A stretch of DNA of 64,000 nucleotides from Kappaphycus alvarezii (lineage: Eukaryota > Rhodophyta > Florideophyceae > Gigartinales > Solieriaceae). The stretch's first letter is position 1. Each line of letters starts with the position of its first letter. The stretch spans positions 434,001 to 498,000 of the forward strand of contig NADL03000708.1 in NCBI GenBank assembly GCA_002205965.3, read 5' to 3'. Of the stretch, positions 48,101 to 58,717 are shown in pieces. The notes beneath the pieces were generated by a model. The model worked only from the letters and a program-made list of their open reading frames with translations, ran no database searches and had not been told where the DNA came from. The translations under genes were made by a program, and so were the position numbers.

Positions 48101-51100
48101 ATGAGCGAGATCCAGAAGTGGTTTTATATCTTCATTCAGATACTTGAGTGTGATGACTCCTGCACACGAGCCGAATTGCTACGCACTGTTGGTGAAATGT
48201 TCCCCGGCAAGGACCTTCGTCCTATCCCTGCCGGGCACACAGAGCTGGGTAGCTTCCAGTAAAGCCGTGTTGCCAACATAACACCGCATTCTTCACGCCG
48301 TATCATAATGATTTTGGCCACTAATTTTTATGAAGATGAGGATGACCGTGCCACCGGGGAAGAAATTGTAAAGGGTTTCATCGATTGGCGACGCCACTAC
48401 GCTACTTTCTTACCTTAATTGAATCTACGGGTACACTGACGGCCTCAAAGGTGGAAGTGAGACTAAATAAGTTGTTACGCCGACCAAAAAGCTGTACAAC
48501 AACGACTTAATGCGATTCAAGGAAAATAAACTCAAGTTCTCTGGATATATTTGACAATTTTGGCAAGAGTATGTCCATGAATATCGTCAGATGTCCAGAG
48601 ACTACAACTTAGCTGCTGTCCAAATCTACAGTTCCTACACAATTTGTAGCTTGGTGACACGAAACTTTTCTATCTTTATTTTGTTCATCCGTACTCCCCT
48701 ACGTTTCAGAAGGCCGTAGAAATGATCGACCGGTAGTACAACTCCTCCGCACGCCAGATTAAGGTCAAGAAATACCTGAACTCCTTGCGTATGACTAGAT
48801 TTGTCTCGGAAGTCATGGACCTTTCAACAGCCCTTGAGAAAGTCTACAAGCTAATCATGATGCTCGGGCGCCGGGTTCCTGTCACAAACCGAGTTGATGG
48901 GTACAAAGTAGATTTCATGCGTCACCGCCGTTGGATACTCTTGGGCGGAAGAACCTCTCTCCCGCATCACAACCAACAATTTAAGCTTGGAAGAACTGTA
49001 TGGTGAGCTTTCATCAAAGTTATAGCTGAACGAGGAAGTTGAAGCCGCTCGCCTGAAGGATGAAATTCTTTCCGAGCAAAGGGGAAATGTATTTTATACA
49101 ACTAAAATATCACTGGTATCTTGTTCTCGGGAAAAGTAAGTTATATACGCAATCCTTCATCAGTCCGCTTCGGTAAACTGAAGAAAGACCTCCCTTTCAA
49201 GAATTACCCAAAGGATGTCAATTTTGACCCTTTTTGATTTCTGGATGCTTTAACTTCGGCTAATTTTATCACATGCTGAAATATTCGAAATTCTGCTGAA
49301 TTTCTCACGAGCCGCACCCAACAAACTCGAGTATTATGCGAAGAAAAAGAGCAATCCAGAATAGAATACACACCATGTTTTGGCCTGTATCTTTTATCAA
49401 CTTGACCATAATGATGATATTGATAAGTCATGCTCTGGGGACGGTGATGTTACATGTGATGCAATTACTGAAAGTAATTTATTCGAGAATATCTTAGCAA
49501 ATGCAGAAGTCAAAATCCACTTGAGCCACTCCTCAACCTCCGCCCCTTACATTGATACATAGTTCACCCATGATGAAAATTATGTTGATGAAAGATCCGA
49601 TTCTGAGTCAGTTGCTACGTATTATACGAGTTCAAATGGGATCAACGGGACATACGCGAAGCTTCATCTACAGTTGACTAAAAGTTTCATGGCGCTTGTG
49701 TTATCACCGGAACTCAACACTCAGTAACTGGAAAGCAACAAGCTCAGCGTACTGCCAATTTTCTGGTATCTAGTTTGACTCAAAGAAATACAACAATCAA
49801 CGCATATACAAGTTTGGTTATCAACACTTCACCGGCCTAGGATACGTACCGATACGCATACCGTTTGATGTAACTTCGTTTTTGGAACTCAAAGTCGAAT
49901 TTTTTTATGTCGACGTCCCTTTACCGCTTGGCCTGGAATTTCTAGACTCCTTAGCAGCCTCTACTGACTTTGGCAGAAACAAACTTGTTGGTAACAACAA
50001 AATTTGGGAAGTTTGCCTCTAGCGCCGACGTGGTCATATGTACATTGTCTGGAGCCATGAAGAAATACCGTACACCCAGGATGAGCTGAAGAAGCTCCAT
50101 CACCATTTTTTCCATCCGAAATCACAGAGGCTTTACTCTATCCTCCGCCGTGCAAACCCCGAAGAGTGCGATCAAACACCTTGCATGAACTTGAGAAAGT
50201 CGAGGAGAGTGGCGACATCTTTCAACTACTGAGCAACGGGCCCAGCCGATTCCACATTAGTTTACCAGACGAATATATTGTCTTCAACCGTAACCTCTGC
50301 TGTGACATCATGTCCATCGATGGATAGCTATTGTTACACTGCGATGATATGGATACAAAGCTCAATGCTGCCGCTTTTCTTAAGTGCTAAAAAACCGAGA
50401 ACCTTGGGCTCATTTATCAGAGTATTGGGCCAGACCTTACATTTGTGACCCCATGGAAATACGCACTGACAGAAGCCCCCAGCTCAAAGGCCGACTCTTC
50501 CAGGACCTATACAACAGGCGTTGTATCAAGCTGATATGCTCAAGCGTCGAGAGCCATGACTCTCCAGGAGTTGTTGAACGCAATCAATCATATCTCCGCA
50601 ATATCCTTTGCAAAGTCAAAGCGGAACTTACTTATGTCGACAAGTAATTTTCTAAAAATTGCCTTCAAGTTGTTGAGTGACACAGCCGGTCCGAATGGAC
50701 TCATCCCATCTTTGCTCTTGTTTTGTGTTATGCCGCGCATACAAATAACCGCAGTTTACATATATAGGCTAAACAAGCGCGTGATGGCTATGGACAACAC
50801 CTTCAAGGAGCTTTCCAAAACGATTGCGTCCTCCCGTGTGTCAAAGGCTATACAAAGCAACACACCGCCAAACACCTTGAAGAGATACTCTATTAGTGAT
50901 CATTTATTAGTCTACCGAGAGGCTACTAAGTCTAAGAAAGGTCCGTAAAGGATCTTCAACGTTTCTGGCTAGCGACTGATATTAGATTTTGACGGACGGC
51001 AAGTCACTTCTCTGTAGACAGAGTTTAACATTACGCCTTTGATGATACTGTAGCGGAAAACTAGGGAACACCCCCACAAAATACTACTACAAACAGCAAC

Positions 51101-52753
51101 CCCCTCGCCGATATTGATGCTTTTATCGATGAACTAAGGAACATCGCAGCTGCAAACACCACGCAAGATAAACTTGGTGCTACCAACCATGAAGAATTCG
51201 TCATTAAGACGGACGAAAATGACGTCTGTATTACTGAGGCTGTCGATCCAAAGGACCCACCGCCAATAGCGAAACATTTTACATGGCAAAGATTGAAGAA
51301 ATCAGTGGCATTTCGTATCGAATTTTCTTTGAAATTGTCGATGGGATGACTTGCCCGACGACGCCAACGTCTTTGGCGGACGTTTTGACCTGAGCTTCAA
51401 GAACGTCCGAACCCGAACGAGAAACCAGAGGCACTCTACATTGCCAAGGGATACCGCGACGTTTACAAAGAACTCATGATTCATAACACATCGACCATGC
51501 AACAGAAATCGATAATGATTGCTTCGTACGCTGCAATCCGAGGATACAGGATCTTCTTCAACAACATTGAGCAATCCTACTTGCAGAGTGCCGCGCAATT
51601 TGTTCGTGGCGTTTATTTCATACCAACAAGCGCATGTATGTCAAACTTTGTCCTCCAGAATGGTCAGCTACCGAAATTAAAAAGCCTGCTCTACAGACTA
51701 TGGGACTCTGGTCACTACTGGTCGGATACATTTCACGCTTCTTGAAGGGCGATTTTGGGGCTCAAACTCCTGCGGGAAGATCCTTCCTTCTATCTTCACG
51801 ACAATAAAGAGCACACCCACGGTATGTTTGAGGACTACATCGATGCATTTCTGGGTGCAGGCGACCACGAATTCGCCAAGGTCATTGAAGAAATACCAGA
51901 ACGCTTCGAGACCAAGGAGCGCGAGTGTGGTTTGTTCACTTTCTTTGGTATAAGATTCTGACAAAAAAATAACGACAATGTCACAATCGATCAGAATAAT
52001 TACATCTGAAGACTGTCCTTGATATCTGAAGATGTTTCGTTCTAGTAATTTCGGAGCAAGAGAGCAGATGTTGCTTGGACGTTCCATTCGTGACCTAATA
52101 TTCATATATATATTAATAGGGCAGCGCAAGTCACTAGGACTTTCTCAAGTAAATTTTTAAGTCCCTAAACAGTTCAAGACGCAAGCTCAAGCAATTCCTC
52201 TATTTGCTGGTATTCCGACCCCTTGATTAGGACTCATTGCACATCAGAGTTTACCCTGGCGCTTCATTCGCCATGAAAAGAGACTCTACTTCTCAGTTAG
52301 GTTATCTTGCACTGCTCAGCGGCAAACACAGTAACCGTCATTTCGTGGACTTTTCAAGTCGCAAATCCAAGCAAGTAGGAAAGTATATTCTAGATGGTGA
52401 GATGCATGCATTCTCTGATTCATTTGATTCTGTTTTTGTCATTAAGAACGACCTGCGGAAAGTGTATGGCAAGTAAGTTCCAACCCACACGTTGACCGAT
52501 TCGGATCAGCTCTTCGATTTCATAACAAAAAAAATCTATCCCGACGGAGAAGAGACTGCTGATTGATATCTCTTCCATTCGAGATGCATATGAAAAGTTT
52601 GAATGAGTTTGGTTTTGTTCGTGAAACAGAGAACCCGGCAGACAGCCTGACCAAGGTGAATTTTAATAAGACATTGAATGAGCTACTTGTGTCATCGGCT
52701 GATACTGCTGTTGTTGAGCAGTGGATTGTCAGGGACAATATTTCTCGCATTTA
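48101..52753 (+). pseudogene. Old copia internal coding remnants
   Basis: Recognisable scraps in order are: a gag-like region from 48101; an integrase zinc-binding and core region around 50030-50230 (KLHHHFFHPKSQRLYSILRR) and to about 50940 (DTAGPNGLIPSLLLFC, then LVYREATKSKKGP); reverse transcriptase at 51250-52010 (SYAAIRGYRI, EQSYLQSAAQ, DAFLGAGDHEF); and RNase H at 52240-52753 (TSQLGYLALLSG, NPADSLTKVNFN, ending VVEQWIVRDN). All are isolated pieces in changing frames. Confidence 0.75.
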
Positions 52754-52765
52754 GAGTAGTTGCAT

Positions 52766-53086
52766 TATGAGTACTGCATTGGCACTACCTGATTCTTAGC
52801 ATAAAATTCTCTTGTATACCCCAAGTGAGCTCCCAAGTAGCCCCTTTTTGTGGTTGCAGGTGTACACGCTAGGTTATTGTTGCGGCAATGGAAGTAGTAT
52901 CCATCGTACTGTCTCTGGTCCGAGTGGCAGGGCATGCAAAATGACAGATTTGATTTGGACGAGAACCCTTTTCCTGTGACTGGAACACCCTCGGAGGTCG
53001 AGTTGCAACAGGTAAAACACTACCGAACTTCGGTAATCTCTCGTTTATCAAAGCCCCATTTCTATACGAAAATCAGTGAAATCACA
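52766..53086 (+). repeat. Old copia LTR, right
   Basis: This is the partner of 47569-47886 at about 80% identity. It ends ATCACA and is followed by the CTCCG duplication. Confidence 0.85.
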
Positions 53087-53091
53087 CTCCG

Positions 53092-54755
53092 CGCACTTTT
53101 GTACCTCAGAACTCGTTAACATTATTCGTCCAAGCGTAAGGACAAAGATAAAATCACTCGTGACTCTATGGTACTGTACTGTTGTGAATTGCCCAGTACT
53201 AGCCATTTGTTGTGGTTTAATGGTTAGGTGTCAGGAGTATTGGATGAGGCGCTACTCTACGAAGACGAAAATAGATCACAACGGCTCCGTAAATGTACTT
53301 TCCCAGATACCTTTTATCCTTGGAATTGATTCACTCCGAGCTTCTTCTTGGTGCAGTTGGTGGCTGTTTTTTCTCTCCTTCTCTCTATCCTCAATGCAGT
53401 TGCGTGCTTCTAACTCTGTATACATCCTTTCTGGTTATATCTTGCCGGATAGATATTGCGTGCTCTTACCACTTAGAGTGTAACATCCATTTGCATTGAT
53501 TTTTTTCATTCGTACATTAGCATATATGCGTATGTGTCGATGTGTCGCGATGCCATGATCCTGTCTTTGTCATGCCGTCGTCAGTCATGTGTTTAACAAC
53601 TGTACACCTGGTCACGCCGGCAAAATCTGACCGGAATTTACTCCAGTCCTGTCCAACTATACAATTTGTTCTGTAAGCTACGAAAACAAAATGTTTATTG
53701 TAAGCTATGGTACAGTACAATACGGCTTGCCTTTTATTTTTAGTATGCTCTTGGTCCAACAGCCCTCATGTCAACATGAGGGCCATATAAAATTTCTCAA
53801 TTATTTTTTATGTGGAGGCAAGAATGGACTTTGTTCTGTGCAGCGTTTTCTTCTTAAGTTTATCTACTGTACTGATGTTGACAGTTCAGTGCAATATGTC
53901 AGCATTGACTTGTTCAAGAATGTTCAAGTTTCGCAATGTACGCCAACGAGAGCGCTTTCGCATTCTCAGACACACTCTCATTGCTTCTGTCGAGTGTGCA
54001 CCGACTGACCGACTATTCAGTTAAGAGCATTAACTTGATCGGGATTTGTGCTTTGACCATGAATGCGGTCGTCAGGAGCACTGCTATTCGTACCGGCTAA
54101 AATGCCACTGGCGAGACGAACGGGTGCTCTGAGGTCTGTGTAGTTCGAGACGCCTACTGGCTACAGTATTTTGGCTACCGCTCCTGAGCCTCTGGTCGAT
54201 GGCAATCCGCTAATCTTTTCAGGCTTGAATGAGGGTGGACCCCGGTGCCCGTGGGGAGAGGACGCAGAGACTGGGAGATCACTAAGAGCGAGGCGCTGGA
54301 CAAGGTTAATGTGGGGGTGACCTCATTACACCCGCATGGTTGGAACCCGCGAGGATGACTATCAAGCGAGGCTGGCAAAGGGATCTTCCATAAGATTAGC
54401 TCTTGGGATAAGTTACATTCCTGCGGGGAACAGCACGCAAATTTGCCCCGGGCATAATGGGCTTTAATTGCTTCATGTCACGGCATAGCCCATTTATTTT
54501 CCGCTGACGAGCGGCGACTATGTTCACGGAGGCCATGAAGCTGACCTACAGGAGAGCGCCACTCCTGTGCAGAGCAGAGTGCACGGAGGACCGCGGTTTG
54601 GAAAATGTACACTTTGAGGAAGGCCAAATGGTCCACTGCGGAGTCCACTCCCACGCTAGCTGCGCGCTCCATTCGAGAGAGCAAGTGGAGAGCGCACTGG
54701 AAACATGAGCTGGGAACAGCGAGAAAATTATCCGTCGGTCAAAGAGGAACCACGA
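53092..54755. other. No gene recognised
   Basis: Frames at 53076-53483, 53691-54008 and elsewhere have no motif. GC content rises to about 50% from 54.1 kb on. Confidence 0.45.
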
Positions 54756-55179
54756 GTGTCTATAGGACCGTTGTCCGCATATGAGGACATTTGTCGTCAC
54801 ATGAGGACTACTCTTAGCACTTCTTTTTGAATACAAATTTTTTTTACCTCAGCGCGTTTCTTGTCCCTCCGCATTAGTTCATGAGTGCCGATGGCCGATC
54901 AAAACAAACTTTTCAAGATTGTTGACCCCGGTTAAGGCCCGAGCAATTTTTTCTCACCAACTTCCGCTCTTCGCAAGAGTCGTGAAAGAGACTTCATTTT
55001 GCAAAGAAATATAGTTCGTATTATCGTGGAGGGTTTCAGAAACGAGGGCACATGTACAGTAAGAATTACTGTACTGCAACTTAACATCAAAAACCTTTTT
55101 TGCAGTAAAAATTTCGGGCTTCCAAAAAATTTACCTCTCAAAATGTAACGGAAACTGTCCTCATATGAGGGATAGACAC
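54756..55179 (-). mobile_element. MITE, copy D
   Basis: This 424-bp unit runs from GTGTCTATAGGACCGTTGTC to the inverse ATAGACAC and matches copy A (15053-15492) along its length in reverse orientation. The left end holds two spaced palindrome copies (CATATGAGGACA and CACATGAGGACT). Inside is a perfect inverted pair GTACAGTAA/TTACTGTAC at about 55047-55067. It has no coding. Confidence 0.75.
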
Positions 55180-56859
55180 CAGTATTTCCGAGACAACGGG
55201 GGAGTCGGGGGGAAGGAAGGAGAAAAGAGTGCCATGTAGAGGTAAGAGAGGGGGGGGCTGGCTTTATCACTGAGTGGCTAGCTAATACCCGGCAGCGTGC
55301 AACGGTCCACCATAGCTAATAGACACAGCAACAAGGGATCAGATGATAGCGCAGAGGCGCTTGTCTATGCGTTGATAGACAGTGTCGACGGCAGTGCGGC
55401 GTCTGCTTGCGATGTCCCGGAGAAACTCGTAGAGAAGGGGACCTTCTCAGTGCATGGGGTGCTGAGGGCGTCGAACGTAATGGGCTGGTGCAGAACGTGC
55501 AGGCCACATAGTGTGCCGCTAGGGAGGCGCGCTGCGTGCCGCGCCAATTTGTAGTCCAAGTCCAGATTCCTGTCCTTGCGTACGTTGTCCGCGGCGCCGA
55601 TGCAATCTGCGTAGCCTTCGTGCGTGCGGTGGCTCTGCGGTGGCTCTGTATCGCGATAAAGTATTAAACTCACAATCGAACGGGCGGGAATCCAAGTCAC
55701 AGTGGGCGTAGCAGTGCAGTACAGTATATAAGGACGTCTGCTGGGCAAAGTTTGGTGCCTAGAACTACAGGCACGGTCTCGAGCTTGTAATGGCAGCCGG
55801 CTTCCCTGAGATCCAGGGCTCGAGCGCGTTTCGGACGGAGTGTGCTGATGGAGTCAGCCGAAGTTTGTGGCTCAGATGGGGGTGGCGTTGTAGTTACCTG
55901 AGGTTCACTGGTGTGCAACATTCTTTCCAGTGCACTGGTAGAACATCGACGGAAACAGAGAATATGAGGGAGCCTTGCAGCACTACTGACCGGTAAGAAT
56001 CTGATGTTTCGGAGCTGCTCCAGTGATGAATGCTGTGTTGGGGCTGTTCCGAAAAGATTGGCTACGGAGAAAAGGCCGGATATCGCAATCATTGTGTTAA
56101 AAGGAGTTCGGGTTTCTGTAGGAGTGAATGCATTTGAGGTCAAGCCATAATGTGCGTATGCTGTGAATCTACGCCGAATGTGGAAAGCAGACTTTGTGCA
56201 GAAAACGATAGTGGGTAATTAACGGAGTTATTCCGATTTCACACTGCAAAACAGGTGAAATGAGAAGACAGGTAAAATGGATCCCATTCAAAGATGAGAA
56301 CATTACCACCAATGATAACTGCAGTGGGAATGCAGTAGGGAACATTGGTACATGCTCTCGCCAGTTCGATATAAACTTCCACTCGTAATCGGAAAGAAGG
56401 AATAAATCGGGGAAGACTGATACAAGCGCGTTTGCATGGAAGTGTTTTCCCACAAATTGTGTAAGGATAGAAATTACATTTAGGGAACACAACGACAGGT
56501 GTTGTCACAGTATAACTCTATTGAGTATCCAGCAGCCATGCGGTTCGCTTCTGAAGGATACACATCTCATCTGCTCTAAATACTTTTGCTGAAGAATTCT
56601 TGTTCGGAAAGTATTGCTGCCTCGTCTAATTGGAATTAATCTCTTAAACGTATGCCACTCAAATTCGCTTCTTATTGTTATTTTCCAAACCAAAACAGGA
56701 TGATAACTGTCGCCTCTTGAAAGTAGATTGCAAATTGCGAATGCGCGCAGGAAATTTCTGAATACGAGATCCATGCAATGGAATTGACGATTGCTGCCGT
56801 TGTAATAAAGTTTCCTTCTCGAGTAGAGTATCAATACATTTCGGAGCAAGCGCAAGTGC
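55180..56859. other. No supported gene; possible plus-strand promoter
   Basis: Minus-strand frames at 55365-55748 (127 residues) and 55697-56143 (148 residues) are GC-rich and not obviously random, but I recognise no domain. A plus-strand TATATAAGG at 55725-55733, right after CAGTACAG, looks like a core promoter. The only following frame (55790-55996, 68 residues) has no motif. Confidence 0.35.
55716..55733 (+). promoter_or_regulatory. Possible TATA-type core promoter
   Basis: GCAGTACAGTATATAAGG joins a TACAGTA word to a good TATA box. No convincing gene follows within 500 bp, so the transcript, if any, is unknown. Confidence 0.3.
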
Positions 56860-58190
56860 ATGATGTTAGTTCATTCAACGATGAGTTTGAGTCAGATATT
56901 TGCTGTCCTTATCGCATTGTCTTCCATCATAGCACTAGCACACTCTATTCCACTTCACAAGAAAAATTCTGGAGATGATGGGCAGCTTGATAAGAAATCG
57001 CTCAGGGTTGTGAATGGGGTTCCGGTAATAGATAAAGAGGAATACCCTTTTGTTGTAGACCTCTCCGCACATCCCGTCGCAATTTCATCGTCAAGGTTCT
57101 GCACTGGAACCCTCATTCGGAAAAATGTTGTTCTGACAGCAGCTCATTGTGTTCTTAACGACGGCTACACAACTTCGGTTTTCGCAACTGTAGGTCGCAT
57201 CGAATTGCATGATTGCATGAGGAAAACAAGGAGGCCAAAACTTTCCGAGCCATTGCGAGCATTGTACACCCTGATTACGGGGGACTTGGCTCCCGCAATG
57301 ACGTTGCCTTGTTACTTCTCAACGGCACCTCTTCGACAAAGAGAGTAAAATTGGCTGCAGAAGCTCCAAAAGAAAATGAGGAAGCTTGGGTAGTTGGATA
57401 TGGGGTTCAAATGCTTGGTACAGTGGAGGCTACTGGTCGTCCTATTGAAGTGTTATCCGGAAGGCTTCAAAAGACTGCCCTTCGGATCAAGGACAGATCG
57501 TTCTGCGACATTCCTCAGGCCGAACTCATGACTGCTGACGGCATGCTTTGCACAGCCGGTGTAAAAGAAGGGTCCTCGGCTTGCAAGGGGGATTCAGGTG
57601 GTGGGCTTTTCTTACACAAGTCCGTGCACTCCGGAGGAAAAGACGAAAAGCAGAGCCATGACAAGGAATGCGTTCAAGTAGGCATAGTCAGCTACGGGGA
57701 TTCAAAGTGCATGTCAGAAGACTCTGGAGTTTTCACTGATGTGGCCAGTGTGAAGGATTGGATTGATAGCTCCGCGACGCGGCTGCAGCAAGTGGCTAAC
57801 TTCGAGCTCATTCACTTGAATGACATGACTGAGAAAATCTTGACGTTTAAATCTTCGGCTGTGAAAGGCGAATTGCAGGGCAATCTTTTCTTCCACAACT
57901 CTGCTGATGGACACCGCCACGGAGAAATAGTGAAGTCGTACAATGTTCGTACAAACTTCTCGAAACCGAGGACTTTGACAGTCTCTCTTTGTGGAGGAGA
58001 AGGAAAGTCCCGAGCAAGACTGCATGTGAGAAATAATCACAACGGTGATATACACAGCGACAATGGATCTTGTCCCGGTGGGAATCTATCCCAAGTTTCG
58101 TTCATTGCGGAGAAGGGATCCTATGCTGTTGACGTGGCGTCGGAGGGTAACGAGGCGATTCAGCTGAAATTATCATCGAAAGGCTTGTGA
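56860..58190 (+). CDS. Secreted trypsin-like serine protease (one frame change)
   Basis: From ATG 56881 the protein starts MSLSQIFAVLIALSSIIALA, a clear signal peptide (an in-frame ATG at 56860 is the alternative). RVVNG resembles the chymotrypsin-family activation site R/IVGG. TAAHC supplies the catalytic His (codon 57145), RNDVALL the Asp (about 57298) and CKGDSGGGLF the Ser (about 57594), so the triad is complete. The first part runs to about 57210 and the rest reads in the next frame from about 57213. One base is gained or lost within about 10 bases; this is a sequencing error, a fresh mutation or, less likely, recoding. After the protease domain (to VKDWI) about 130 residues follow that look beta-rich, with two Cys, possibly a PPC-like accessory domain. 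It is convergent with the kinase gene. Likely role: extracellular or vacuolar proteolysis. Confidence 0.85.
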
Positions 58191-58717
58191 ACAAATCTCA
58201 CCTTGCTGGTTTGCAGTGTAGGATGGGAGTAGCAGCTAAGACTAGTCGATGAATATCACTAATGCTGAGGCTAGATTCCTTTGGTCCATGTCCGCGGACT
58301 CGATCGGCAGAGGTGAGTGGAGAGTTCAATGGGTTTGCTAAACAAAGTAAATGTATGAGAGTAGAGAGTCAACAGCTAAACGCTACAGTATAGGACTTAC
58401 GGTGGTATACCTATGCATCGCAAACAAGGATACGTCTCAACAAAAAGAACACGTGCACATTTGCACAGCCAAAAATCCTCACAAAACTTTGCTTTTGCTA
58501 CAACAACAAAGAAAACGGTGAAACACGAGACGTTCTAATGACGACGTTCCGCTTCTTCTGTGCTCTTGAGGGTTGGATTTGCCGTCTTCTTTGCTGTTTC
58601 ACAGTCTATCAACTATGAAACATAGCGAGAACCCAGTGACGGGCGACCCAGGGCCGATACAGAGGCGCTTCCACATTTTTGCCCTTCGAGGTGTCTTTCA
58701 ACATATCAGTAAGCAAT
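58191..58717. other. Intergenic between convergent genes
   Basis: This 527-bp tail-to-tail spacer should hold the 3' ends of both the protease and the kinase transcripts. I see no clear canonical poly(A) signal or conserved structure. Confidence 0.5.

Larger units (their letters stand above)
47569..53086 (+). mobile_element. Ty1/copia LTR retrotransposon, very old
   Basis: LTRs of about 318 and 321 bp (47569-47886 and 52766-53086) are only about 80% identical, yet a perfect CTCCG target duplication survives at 47564-47568 and 53087-53091. Inside, integrase-like pieces precede reverse transcriptase and RNase H pieces, which is copia order. The best pieces resemble the copia lineage common in fungi and some algae: KSIMIASYAAIRGYRIFF, EQSYLQSA, a GTFxFFG-like segment, and DSTSQLGYLALLSGKHSNRH. 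It is thoroughly broken, with dozens of interruptions. Confidence 0.85.
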
